Below are positions 8,881 to 17,679 of a DNA stretch of 64,000 nucleotides, piece after piece (the stretch's first letter is position 1; the number at the start of each line of letters is the position of its first letter). A model generated the notes under the pieces. The model worked only from the letters and a program-made list of their open reading frames with translations. It had not been told where the DNA came from and did no database searches. Both the position numbers and the translations under genes were made by a program. Origin of the DNA: Clostridium formicaceticum (GTDB lineage: Bacteria; Bacillota; Clostridia; Peptostreptococcales; Natronincolaceae); NCBI RefSeq assembly GCF_001854185.1, contig NZ_CP017603.1, forward strand, positions 744,001-808,000, given 5' to 3'.

Positions 8881-9261
8881 CTATATTGCATCTTCTAAGA
8901 AATAATCTACAATGCCCTCTAGTGTTATAATTCCTATGGCTTTATTGTCTTCGACAACAGGAATAGCAACAATATTTTTTTCTCTTAGCCTTTTTGCTAC
9001 ATTTAAAATATTTTCGCCTTTTTCAGCTGTAACAACATCTTTTGTCATCACCCAATCTACAGGACAGCTTTCGTAATGTCCTGGATCAATTAAAAAACGA
9101 TAAATATCTGCCTTCACAATCATGCCTTTAATATTACCCTCATCATCCACCACAGGTGCACCATTGATATTATTATCTACCATAACCTTTAACGCCTTAT
9201 CAATTCTATCCTGAGGATACACGGTAACCAAGTTTTTCTTCATTATTTTTTCTACAAGCAT
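8881..9261 (-). CDS. CBS-pair domain protein
   Basis: A 126-residue stand-alone protein made of two CBS motifs (residues 1-60 and 65-124), which together form one Bateman module. The repeated pattern of VxxxD.I..A...M....I...PVVD is clear in both halves. Such modules bind adenosyl nucleotides and act as energy or redox sensors; the partner is not identifiable from the neighbours, which are asnB and an L,D-transpeptidase. Good AAGGAG site upstream; followed by its own terminator, so it is probably expressed alone. Confidence 0.87.
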   Translation of the reverse strand: MLVEKIMKKNLVTVYPQDRIDKALKVMVDNNINGAPVVDDEGNIKGMIVKADIYRFLIDPGHYESCPVDWVMTKDVVTAEKGENILNVAKRLREKNIVAIPVVEDNKAIGIITLEGIVDYFLEDAI

Positions 9262-9424
9262 ATTTCATCTCTCCTTTTAACGCTATACATTATATAAGGG
9301 ACTAATATCTTCTTTCTCTAATTTTCAAATAACTTTAAAGGATATATTCTAGATAACTTTATAAATTCCTGCTTCTACTTTATCCGTTTATAGGTATAAC
9401 TTGCAAATTAGTTAAACACAATAT

Positions 9425-10204
9425 CTACTCCATTAAAATAATTCCTAATGCATTATACATCTCCCACCCTATGTGGGGATTTTTAGGTAGGTTATTGTCC
9501 CTTTGAAATCTATATACGGCCTCCTCCATCATAGGGCCGTACTTTCCGTCTAAGTAATCGGTTTTATAATAACCTAACGCTCGAAGTCTTCTTTGAACCT
9601 CCATAACATCAGCACCAAAATCTCCTGGCTTAATGGTTTGAAGTCCATAACCAAAGGGGCCATGCAGCCCATTTGCGATAGCTACTGGCGTACCATGCTT
9701 TACGTATTTATACAAATCCTCTACATCCCTATTGTTCATACGAATGCATCCAGCAGAAGCATTATAGCCTATACTATTCGGTTTATTTGTACCGTGTATT
9801 CCGAACTTACCCCAGGGTACATTCAGTCCCATCCACCTAGTACCAAATCCTCCTCCCCACCTTGCTTTGTTTATTATTTTCCATGAACCTAAAGGTGAAG
9901 GGTTGCCAGGCCTACCACTGGCAATAGGATACTTTTTTATTAGTTCATTCCCATTTAATAGATACAAGGTTTTCTCGGATATGTCCACTAATATTTTCAA
10001 ATCATCATAGTCAGGGTTTTCTTGAATCATCCTAGCTTCCCACTGGATATATTCATTATAGTACTCCCCAGCATATTTGTCTGATAAAGCCTTAAAGCTC
10101 AGTAATCTATTCAACCCCTCTTCCCCATGAAATGCAATAAAACTTCCTACTTTTAACATTATTAGAAGCATAACCACGATTACCATGAATATTTTTTTCC
10201 GCAC
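9425..10204 (-). CDS. L,D-transpeptidase (YkuD) with peptidoglycan-binding domain
   Basis: A 259-residue cell-envelope protein. I start it at GTG 10204, because GGGGGAG lies 5 bases upstream; the longer frame would begin seven codons earlier inside that site. An N-terminal membrane anchor (about 4-23) is followed by a YkuD catalytic domain (about 68-180) with HGTN, and SAGCIRM carrying the catalytic Cys153. A PG_binding_1 domain follows (about 198-245, DVMEVQRRLRALGYY). YkuD enzymes make 3-3 crosslinks or modify spore and vegetative murein. The order catalytic then binding domain is common in Clostridia. Downstream neighbour is the CBS protein, separated by 163 bases. Confidence 0.9.
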   Translation of the reverse strand: MRKKIFMVIVVMLLIMLKVGSFIAFHGEEGLNRLLSFKALSDKYAGEYYNEYIQWEARMIQENPDYDDLKILVDISEKTLYLLNGNELIKKYPIASGRPGNPSPLGSWKIINKARWGGGFGTRWMGLNVPWGKFGIHGTNKPNSIGYNASAGCIRMNNRDVEDLYKYVKHGTPVAIANGLHGPFGYGLQTIKPGDFGADVMEVQRRLRALGYYKTDYLDGKYGPMMEEAVYRFQRDNNLPKNPHIGWEMYNALGIILME

Positions 10205-10523
10205 CTTTACTCCCCCCAAACACATAGTACTCTTCTTATAATTTATGAGGCGGAATAAAGAATTATCATTAGATTTGTTATGATAAGGATATCTTTCTAT
10301 ATCTTAAGGGTAGAAGTTCTGTATGACCACTGTTATTTTCGTTCCTGTTTTCACTTATGCTAAGTCTCCATCTAATTCATCCATTACGTCTAAAAAAAGA
10401 TAATATGCCTTAACTGAAAAATAATCGTGGTGTTAGTAATTATCTAAATTCTTAATTTTGGTAGGTTTTTGTCATAGTCATCAGTCCAAAGTTCAAGAAT
10501 AGTTAATTATCCCTTTTTTCCTC
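10205..10523. other. 319-base spacer, no recognised element
   Basis: A+T-rich spacer between the L,D-transpeptidase and a truncated ORF. I see no convincing ORF, hairpin or repeat. Confidence 0.5.
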
Positions 10524-10727
10524 TCAAAGTCGTGTGCGTTCTTCAAAACTCACTTCTTTGTGTATTTGATGCAGCATCCATTGATAGTCGAAAGCGTCGC
10601 TAATATAGCATTTCTCATTATTACGACACATTGATATTACTATATATTTTCCCTGTAACAATATCTCACTTAATTCATTTTCATCATTTATTTGCCTATC
10701 TTGCCTTCTCATATGATACTTTTCCAA
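10524..10727 (-). pseudogene. N-terminal fragment of a NimA-type pyridoxamine 5'-phosphate oxidase-like protein
   Basis: Only 67 residues. The first part (MRRQDRQINDENELSEILL, then YIVISMCRNNE) has the look of the N-terminus of Nim/PNPOx-like flavoproteins, which are normally about 150 residues. After NNE the similarity is lost and the frame stops 30 residues later, so the FMN-binding body is missing. A GGAGG site 8 bases before a TTG start survives. I interpret it as a decayed gene; a short functional protein is possible. The family assignment is from memory of the motif, not a search. Confidence 0.5.
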
Positions 10728-11094
10728 TTGAATTTACCTCCAAACCTTTTCTGATTTATTTCGCAATATTATCCTAGTTCACTCGATGTCAGCTGAATAA
10801 TCAATTCCTCAGTTGCTGATATGCTTGCCGCAAAACAAACTGTATACATCAAGACAGTTATATTCATATAGGGAATCAATAAAGGGGTTGCTCTAAAGGG
10901 CATTCTTCTTGGAAGTTACTCCATGCTTCATTTCTTTATCACAAGAAAGACATTTCATAAAGCTCCTCCCCAAAATATAAGCGATTTTACTTAATTGCAT
11001 TATCTTTATTTTTGTTTGCATATAGTGCTCCTGTCACACCTTAGAATGACAATGTACAATATCTTCATAGATAGGTCTATAGTACGTTACAATA
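10728..11094. other. 367-base spacer with gene remnants
   Basis: Contains the short cysteine-pair ORF listed at 10893-10958 and an imperfect inverted repeat (TCAGC...GCTGA, about 10788-10825). Nothing else is recognisable. It sits between two decayed or isolated genes and looks like a degraded patch. Confidence 0.45.
10893..10958 (-). pseudogene. Truncated zinc-ribbon-like ORF
   Basis: After a strong GGGGAGG site, a 21-codon frame encodes MKCLSCDKEMKHGV and stops soon after. The MKCxxCxxEMxxG start resembles the N-terminus of small clostridial zinc-ribbon proteins, which are normally about 70 residues and have a second cysteine pair. Here the second pair is absent, so I read it as a remnant. 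Confidence 0.35.
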
Positions 11095-12069
11095 TCAAGC
11101 AAGATTCGACCACCATCTTTTAGAATAGAAAAGAAGCATGAGTTGAGAAAATGCAAAAAGCATTGGTAATTCAATTAAAGATTCTACAGCTAAAACCAGA
11201 GGAATAAGGGGTCGTTCTGGAAAAGTAGCCACAGCAATCGTTAAAGCTAGTGGTGCATTTCGAGCTAAAATAGTAAAAATCAAACTGGCTCCCTCTTGAT
11301 AAGAAAGTCTAAAAATTCGTCCTATCAGTTGACCTACAGAAAAGTTAATTATAAAAAATAAGATTACTGGTATAATAAGTCCAATTACCAGGCTTAGATT
11401 CTCAATTAAAATGACTCCTTGAGAAGCAAACATTGCCATAATCGCAAACATAAGAAATAAAGATTGAAATACACCTATTCTTCCAAGAGTATTTTGTTCA
11501 AACCAACTTTGACCCTTTATGTAGTAAATAATATTTCTCGTTATTACTGCAATAATAAAGGGAAGTAACAATACCCTTAAAAAACTTTCTAGGAAAATAT
11601 ATGGCTGTATCTCTACCACTGTACCAGCAAAAAGGAAAATAGCGACGGGTATTGAAATAAATTGCATAAATAAATTCCATGGCAAAAAGGAGGTAGACAA
11701 CGCAATACTTCCCCCAGATATTCCTGTAAAAACCAAATACCAATCAGTACAAGGGGTTACCATATCCATAATTAAAGCGATAAAAACATCAGGGGTATTA
11801 CGGAAAAAAAGAAAACTGAGCCCAAAAGCTAATAAGGGTGTCCATACAAAATTGATAAGAAGACTCAATCTCAATACTTTCGCATTTTTAAATCCTTCTT
11901 TTAAGCTTTCAACTGGTGTCTGTAGAAAAATACCAAAAAGCATCATCATAAGAAAAGGAGTAATAAAATATGCTGCTGCTACAGCTACATTACCTATCTG
12001 CCCTAATCCAAGACCTACAAACATAGCTATAATCATAAAAAGCCATTGAAATTTTTCAAAAAAGTCCAT
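11095..12069 (-). CDS. BASS-superfamily transporter, ACR3-like (possible arsenite efflux)
   Basis: A 324-residue membrane protein with about ten hydrophobic segments. I start it at ATG 12069, which has AGGAG 8 bases upstream; the longer frame adds 12 residues without a good site. The segment MVTPCTDWYLVFTGISGG and the later LARNAPLALTIAVATFP match the two broken-helix regions of the bile acid:sodium symporter/ACR3 superfamily, with the cysteine after TP as in ACR3 arsenite carriers. No ArsR, ArsC or ArsA gene is adjacent, so arsenic as substrate is uncertain. Confidence 0.72.
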   Translation of the reverse strand: MDFFEKFQWLFMIIAMFVGLGLGQIGNVAVAAAYFITPFLMMMLFGIFLQTPVESLKEGFKNAKVLRLSLLINFVWTPLLAFGLSFLFFRNTPDVFIALIMDMVTPCTDWYLVFTGISGGSIALSTSFLPWNLFMQFISIPVAIFLFAGTVVEIQPYIFLESFLRVLLLPFIIAVITRNIIYYIKGQSWFEQNTLGRIGVFQSLFLMFAIMAMFASQGVILIENLSLVIGLIIPVILFFIINFSVGQLIGRIFRLSYQEGASLIFTILARNAPLALTIAVATFPERPLIPLVLAVESLIELPMLFAFSQLMLLFYSKRWWSNLA

Positions 12070-12669
12070 GTTTTTCACTCCTATCATAATATTAGTATAC
12101 AACAATAGTACATTAAATTTCTAATAAAAACAATTTAAACATATAGCGTTTTTTGGCAGATGTATCACTAGTGAACTCCTCCAGCTAAAGCTGAACATTG
12201 GGGAATCACCAACTTGCCTTGTTTCTATTTTCTGACCTTTACTCCTGCAATCGTCTATGACAATTATGCACATAATTATTTTTAACTCTCTTTTAGTAAC
12301 TACACGTCCTCTACCGTAATTGCTTCTAAAAAATAATCCTAAATAGAAAATCTAAATATACATCATACCTGATATTTAAAATTCCAAGAAGGTTTTTTAG
12401 CCAATTCGTAGAAATAATATAAAGAGATTTATCGTCTGTTTTTTAACAAATTTATTCTGTAGAATGTTTTTACTGACTATTAAAAATTTATTAAAATGTT
12501 TTATATTTAGTGAATATCATAATCCATAGAATAAAAGTACTTAGTTACTCTTAGAAATTAAACCTGCATAACCCTAAGCTAGGTAAATATATTTCAGAAG
12601 AGTTATATTTATGGGATAAAATATAAAAATGCAATCTAATCAATCATTTGCTGCTGGAGGTGCTTAAAA
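12070..12669. other. 600-base spacer before the sensor kinase
   Basis: No ORF of note. It contains an imperfect palindrome, GTGAACTCC..CAGCTAAAGCTG..GGGGAATCAC (about 12172-12209), resembling other TTCAGC/GCTGAA inverted repeats in the window, and A+T-rich DNA upstream of the kinase that probably holds its promoter. Confidence 0.45.
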
Positions 12670-14523
12670 TTGTTAAAGTTGAAGATGAGCTTAAAATTGA
12701 AGCTTATTCTTTTAGTTTTACTTGCGCTGATTCCTTTAATTACATTACAGCTAATAAGAATTAGAAATCAGTATAAAGAAAGTATAGAAGAAGAACTAAA
12801 AACTAGCATAAATTTTGCAGAAACCATAAACCTAACCTTTATGAACTATCTTGAAGAAAGCTGGGCACAGCAATATGCAATAGGTGTAGCTATACTGTCA
12901 AACCCTCAGTGGAGTAGTAGAGAAATTGAAAATTACATAAATAATGTATTCTCAGAAAAAAAAACTTTTAGAAGGTACTCATGGGTTGGTTCTGAAGGTA
13001 TTGTTCTTGCAAGCTCTAGTGATGCCTTAAATGGCGTAAATGTGCAAGAAATGGAGTTTTATACAGATATTATCAGTGGAAAAGAGCGAGTAGTCTCAAA
13101 CTTAGGGAAAAGCATTTTAGATGATGATCTGGTCATCCACATATCCAGAGGTATTTATGTTGAAGATGAGCTAAAGGGAATTTTAGTTGGTATCATGGAT
13201 ATAGATAAATTCAGTAGTATTTTTAACTTTCAATACGTTGGTGCGTCATCCGGGTTTGGACTAATTGATACTACAGGGAGGATCGTCTATAGTCACAAAC
13301 ATCCTAATATACCTTTTCATCAGAGAAAGATTAACAACGATTCCCCATCACTTAAAGCGCTTCAAGGAGAAATTGTAACCTATGATACTGCCCCTTCTCA
13401 GTTCGATGGAACAAATCGTTTAGGCGTAGCCTACCCTATGGAAAAAATTGGATGGGCAAGCTACTATAATGTGCCAACAAATGAAGTGATAGGCAAGTTG
13501 TTAAAAAGCGCTAAAAGAGATATCGTCATTCTCCTTCTGACATCTATCATATCACTTTTATTAGCTACTATGTTAGGTAATAGATATGCTGCCTCCATAA
13601 TAAAATTAAAAGATGCCGCTGATGAGATTTCTAAGGGCAATCTTAAAATAAAGACAAAGCTTACTGGGAAAGATGAGATGGCTGCAACTAGTGAAGCATT
13701 TAACCGCATGACAGAAGAAATCAACCATCAAATCTCTCAAAGAGATGAGATTGCTAGGCTAAAAACTCAGTTCTTTTCAACAGTATCTCATGAACTAAAA
13801 ACTCCAATTAATATTATTCTAGGAGCTATTCAGCTTATGGAAAGCATGGATGATTTTAATAAAGCATCTATATATAAATACATTAACATGCAGAAACAGA
13901 ATAGCTACAGACTTCTAAGATTAATAAATAATCTTATAGATATAAGCAAAATTGAAGGGAATCAATTTGTAATTAATCCAGTAAATTGTGATATAGTGAG
14001 ATTGACAGAGGATATAACACTATCTGTTGTAGAATACACAAAGCTTAAAAATATTGAACTGATATTTGATACTGATGTTGAAGAAAAAATAATGGCTGTT
14101 GACCCTGATAAAATCGAAAGGATAGTTTTAAACCTTGTCTCAAATGCCATTAAGTTTACCCAAGCTGGAGGAAAAATAGAGGTGAACCTACGTGACAAAG
14201 AGGCTCACATAGAAATCTCTGTTAAAGATACTGGGATAGGAATTCCCGAAGATATGCAGCAATTGATTTTCCAATATTTCACTCAGGTTGATAGTTCCCT
14301 GCGTAGAAAAACTGAAGGAAGTGGAATTGGTCTGTCTCTTGTAAAATCACTTATAGATATGCATGGAGGAAGTATTAAGGTAAATAGTATGTTAGGAGAA
14401 GGTAGTGAGTTTATTATAGATTTGCCTGTAGTTTTAATAGATTCCGTTACTCAAGGTTCAAATGAAACGACTTTTGCCAATGTAGAAAGAATCAACATTG
14501 AATTCTCAGATATTTATCTATAA
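12670..14523 (+). CDS. Membrane sensor histidine kinase (dCACHE-HAMP-HisKA-HATPase)
   Basis: A 617-residue two-component kinase starting with TTG (GGAGG 9 bases upstream). Order: TM1 (10-29); extracytoplasmic sensor of dCACHE/PAS type (30-283), with GSEGIVLASSS and DTTGRIVYS as strand markers; TM2 (284-304); HAMP (305-357); HisKA with the phosphoacceptor His374 in FFSTVSHELKTPI; ATPase with N box NLVSNAIKF, DTGIGIP and GSGIGLSLV. A short tail ending ERINIEFSDIYL follows the ATPase. No response regulator gene is near, so it is an orphan kinase. It is clearly related to the kinase at 18798-20660 across the full length. Confidence 0.93.
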   Translation: MLKLKMSLKLKLILLVLLALIPLITLQLIRIRNQYKESIEEELKTSINFAETINLTFMNYLEESWAQQYAIGVAILSNPQWSSREIENYINNVFSEKKTFRRYSWVGSEGIVLASSSDALNGVNVQEMEFYTDIISGKERVVSNLGKSILDDDLVIHISRGIYVEDELKGILVGIMDIDKFSSIFNFQYVGASSGFGLIDTTGRIVYSHKHPNIPFHQRKINNDSPSLKALQGEIVTYDTAPSQFDGTNRLGVAYPMEKIGWASYYNVPTNEVIGKLLKSAKRDIVILLLTSIISLLLATMLGNRYAASIIKLKDAADEISKGNLKIKTKLTGKDEMAATSEAFNRMTEEINHQISQRDEIARLKTQFFSTVSHELKTPINIILGAIQLMESMDDFNKASIYKYINMQKQNSYRLLRLINNLIDISKIEGNQFVINPVNCDIVRLTEDITLSVVEYTKLKNIELIFDTDVEEKIMAVDPDKIERIVLNLVSNAIKFTQAGGKIEVNLRDKEAHIEISVKDTGIGIPEDMQQLIFQYFTQVDSSLRRKTEGSGIGLSLVKSLIDMHGGSIKVNSMLGEGSEFIIDLPVVLIDSVTQGSNETTFANVERINIEFSDIYL

Positions 14524-14572
14524 ATATCTTTACTTAAAATAATAGTATTGATGTTTATAATATAATACTTTT

Positions 14573-14597
14573 AGGGGAGCCATTTTAAGACTCCCTT
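14573..14597. terminator. Hairpin between convergent kinase and acetyltransferase genes
   Basis: AGGGAG pairs with CTCCCT around an 11-base loop; T-rich sequence follows weakly on both strands. Probably a shared terminator. Confidence 0.45.
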
Positions 14598-14637
14598 ATG
14601 TTTATTCGTATTTACTTTCCTGTATTTCTTTAGTTGT

Positions 14638-15195
14638 TTAATTCCTATCTTTCTTTAACAATGAAAAAATATACTCATCCCAAAATTTATTTTTATAATA
14701 CCCCCGCTCCCTTAAAATCCCCTCTTTCTGAAAACCTAGCTTTTCAAGAAGGTTGGCTGACCCTCGATTTTCTAGCATGACATATGCTTCTATACGATTT
14801 AAGCTTAAAATATTAAAGCCATAATCAATTATACAGTTTAACGCTTCTGCCATAAATCCTTGTCCCCAGTACTGACTTCCTAGTTCATAGCCAATTTCTC
14901 CTATATATACTTCTTCTTTTAGTCCAGAATTATATCCACAGGTACCCATAAGACAGCTTAATTCTTTGTTATATATACCCCAGCGAAGGGCTTCTTTTTC
15001 TTTAAACAGGTTGTTCAGCAAGCATACCATATTCTTTACTTGTTGTCTATCAGTAAAAGCATCTATGTTCATATATCTCACCACTTCGCTGTCTGACCAA
15101 TATTTAAATAAATGCTCTATATCCTCCTCCGTCAATTTTTGTAAAATTAATCTGTGTGTTTCCAATACAGGAAATTCACTATTTAACGTAATCAT
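14638..15195 (-). CDS. GNAT-family N-acetyltransferase (RimJ/RimL type)
   Basis: A 185-residue GNAT protein. Marks are TERL-like THRLILQKL at the start, IGEIGYELGSQYWGQGFMAEAL (acetyl-CoA-binding region, about 103-124) and the C-terminal AYVMLENRGSANLLEKLGFQKEG motif (137-159). The subfamily acetylates ribosomal protein N-termini or small amines; the substrate cannot be told here. AGAGG lies 5 bases before the ATG. Convergent with the upstream kinase and not part of an evident operon. Confidence 0.88.
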   Translation of the reverse strand: MITLNSEFPVLETHRLILQKLTEEDIEHLFKYWSDSEVVRYMNIDAFTDRQQVKNMVCLLNNLFKEKEALRWGIYNKELSCLMGTCGYNSGLKEEVYIGEIGYELGSQYWGQGFMAEALNCIIDYGFNILSLNRIEAYVMLENRGSANLLEKLGFQKEGILRERGYYKNKFWDEYIFSLLKKDRN

Positions 15196-15358
15196 GCTGA
15201 CCTCTCATCCCCTCCTCCATTTTAAAAAGCTAATTTTTCACTGCTTATGAACACTGCTTCTCAAAAACTCTATTTAGTAATAATCAATAACAACAGATCA
15301 TAAACACCTATTTACTTCACGTCTTTCCCTTCCTCTATTCTACTGATGGTAGACAAAT

Positions 15359-15892
15359 CTATGAAGTGATATAGTGAATTATTTCTTCTATATTTTTCTT
15401 TTTCGTAAAATCCATTGGCTTATCATATGCTGCCAGCATACCTATTTCATCAAATGTCAATTTATTTCCTTTTTTCTTTTTACTTTCTATCTTCCATTTT
15501 AATAATGTCATAAGCATTTTATCAAAAATTGATAATTTCCCGTAGTTAAAACCACCCCGTAGATAAAAAAACTTAATATATTTTTGTTGTTCTAAAGTAA
15601 AATTTTTATTTATAATTTCATTTATTGTATCCTCTTTTGACGGAGATGCCCCTGTTGCGAAAACAATTAATTTTTTATCTTTAAGCATATTAATATTTTG
15701 CGTAATTACCTTTACACCATTGATACCCACTGCATATAAACTACCTCCAAAAATTATAACATCATATATACTTAATCTATCCATAGTAACCTTTGAAACT
15801 TCAAAAATATCTGCTTTCAGGTCCTCTGCAATCCATTCTGCGTACTTTTTTGCAAACCCTGTTTTAGATTTGTATATTACTACGGCTTTCAT
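15359..15892 (-). CDS. Flavodoxin-domain protein
   Basis: A 177-residue protein of the flavodoxin-5/HemG-like type. The FMN phosphate loop is YKSKTGFAKKYAEWI (8-22), followed by IIFGGSLYAVGING (46-59) and FATGASP (79-85). Proteins of this kind carry electrons or act like menaquinone-dependent protoporphyrinogen oxidase, but no haem genes are near, so the partner is unknown. The C-terminal helix is lysine-rich. Single gene with a GGAGG site 5 bases before ATG. Confidence 0.85.
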   Translation of the reverse strand: MKAVVIYKSKTGFAKKYAEWIAEDLKADIFEVSKVTMDRLSIYDVIIFGGSLYAVGINGVKVITQNINMLKDKKLIVFATGASPSKEDTINEIINKNFTLEQQKYIKFFYLRGGFNYGKLSIFDKMLMTLLKWKIESKKKKGNKLTFDEIGMLAAYDKPMDFTKKKNIEEIIHYITS

Positions 15893-15996
15893 TGCCTATC
15901 CCTCCTAATAATTTCATACATAATTATACCATTTTTCTATATGGAATTAAATTGAAAATCACCTAGCCCTATAGGAAATGTCATCGCATATTACCA

Positions 15997-16044
15997 AGTG
16001 AGCGTGCATCATAGCAATACATCGAAGAATAAAGAAAATCATAT
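15997..16044 (+). repeat. Imperfect direct repeat, copy 1
   Basis: Shares AGTGRGCGT, CAATACAT and AAGAATAAA, in order and near-equal spacing, with copy 2 at 16296-16335. Confidence 0.4.
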
Positions 16045-16295
16045 ATACTCCGTTAATTTTGTATAAAAAGTTTCCTTAATATTAACAATATTGATAGTGA
16101 TAACAAATCATGATTTAAATTAAAGCTAATACTACTAAAATTAATGTCCAAAAAAAAGATATACTTATAATAAAGTAAAATGAGACCTCATTCACAAGTA
16201 GATGACCAAAATCTATGATTTTGTGTCAATCACTTATACAGAGTGCAAGTTTGCACTTTAACTTTTTTGGCAGTCACTTAGTTTGTTCACCTAGA

Positions 16296-16335
16296 AGTGG
16301 GCGTCTTAACAATACATTAAAGAATAAATCATGCA
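16296..16335 (+). repeat. Imperfect direct repeat, copy 2
   Basis: Second copy of the motif at 15997-16044; AAGTGGGCGT then CAATACAT then AAGAATAAATCAT. It lies just upstream of the FAD protein gene. Confidence 0.4.
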
Positions 16336-16368
16336 ATTAAAATACATTTAGATAATAGGAGAAAAACA

Positions 16369-17457
16369 ATGCAAGTAGCCATTATGGGAGCTGGATTATC
16401 TGGATTATCATGTGCTATCACCTTAGAACGGCATGGAATAAAACCATACATCTTTGAAAACAGGAAGGAAGTGGATGATAGATTCGTCAATGGAGAGATA
16501 TTTTTGAATGCATTAAATGCCCCTATCGAAGATACTTTTTCATACCTTGCTAACGAATTTCAGATCTATCTTCAACCAGTCGGACACATAAAAAAATTAA
16601 TTATCTATTCAGAAAATGAACAGGCAACTGTAACTGGAAACTTAGGATTTAGTGTAATAAGGGGTAGACACGAAAATTCATTATGCAAACAGTTACTAAA
16701 ACAGTTAGATACAGAGGTTATGTATCACTCACAATCTACCTATGAAGATTTGCTAAAAAACTATACACATGTTATCCTGGCTACAGGGGATGGCGCCTAT
16801 AGTGAAAAAATGGGAAACTATGAAAAACATCTTACTGTGTCTTTAAAAGGAGCTATTGTTGAAGGGAAATTTGATAAATATACAACAATGGCTTGGTTGG
16901 ATAATTCTTTTGCACCTAAAGGTTATAGTTATTTGATCCCATTATCTAGTACAAAAGCCAATATTGTTACCGCCTACCCCAACTATCCAGAAAATACACT
17001 ATTAGATAGTCATTTATTATGGAACAAATTTTTTTCAAGAGTTCAAAAGGATTTAAAACAAGTACTCAACATTACTGATGCGTTCAAAGTCACAGAATAT
17101 GTCATAGGAAAGTGTCATCATGGTAGAATTGGAAACACTTTTTTTGCTGGAAACTGTTATGGAGCAATCATGCCCTTTTTAGGATTTGGACAATTTCCTT
17201 CCATTATGACAGGTATTCATACCGCCTATGATTTGTGTGGTAAAGGAAAATATCATGATCTCAATAAGCCACTAGATAAAAGCTATACAAATGCACTAGT
17301 GTTAAGAAGGGCTATGGAGCGCTTAGATAATAAGAAGTTTGATCTACTCGTTAAAAGCTTGAATGGTTATATTGGAAAAACTTTTTTAGATCATAGTAGC
17401 ATCAACTTTCTCAGTCTTATCAGCCATATATTAAAACCTGTAATAAATATAAAATGA
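16369..17457 (+). CDS. FAD-dependent oxidoreductase, function unknown
   Basis: A 362-residue flavoprotein. The N-terminus MQVAIMGAGLSGLSCAITLE is a Rossmann dinucleotide-binding motif (GxGxxG at 7-12) and IFENRK ends the second strand. A second FAD contact is seen near TFFAGNCYGAIMPFLGFGQFPSI-like sequence (about 258-283), as in geranylgeranyl-reductase and squalene-epoxidase-type proteins. The substrate is not identifiable. AGGAG lies 8 bases before ATG. It stands alone between a repeat-bearing spacer and a LysM gene. Confidence 0.75.
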   Translation: MQVAIMGAGLSGLSCAITLERHGIKPYIFENRKEVDDRFVNGEIFLNALNAPIEDTFSYLANEFQIYLQPVGHIKKLIIYSENEQATVTGNLGFSVIRGRHENSLCKQLLKQLDTEVMYHSQSTYEDLLKNYTHVILATGDGAYSEKMGNYEKHLTVSLKGAIVEGKFDKYTTMAWLDNSFAPKGYSYLIPLSSTKANIVTAYPNYPENTLLDSHLLWNKFFSRVQKDLKQVLNITDAFKVTEYVIGKCHHGRIGNTFFAGNCYGAIMPFLGFGQFPSIMTGIHTAYDLCGKGKYHDLNKPLDKSYTNALVLRRAMERLDNKKFDLLVKSLNGYIGKTFLDHSSINFLSLISHILKPVINIK

Positions 17458-17679
17458 ATTTTAATTTTATCCTGTATTATTCTCCTTAAATCACTAAATA
17501 ATCCACAGATTTTTTCCGTTGTTTATGCCTCTTTCCCATAGTTTGGGAACTTTGTGTTTTTAAAAATTATTATCCAAGAAAGCTACAAAACTGATAGAAC
17601 CTATTCTCTTCACTAGAATATACTATAGTATACTAATCCATAGTATATTTACAATATTCTATAAAGGAGGAGAAAAAAT

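Larger units (their letters stand above)
15893..16368. other. 476-base spacer with a diverged direct repeat
   Basis: Contains two related segments (15997-16044 and 16296-16335), a small hairpin CAAAATC/GATTTTG (about 16207-16223) and an AGTGCAA/TTGCACT hairpin followed by T-rich DNA (about 16241-16267). It may be the relic of a small mobile element. No ORF is supported. Confidence 0.4.

Noticed and set aside
10800-10895. 32-codon minus-strand frame (MNITVLMYTVCFAAS...) in the decayed patch
   Set aside because: No ribosome binding site and no recognisable similarity.
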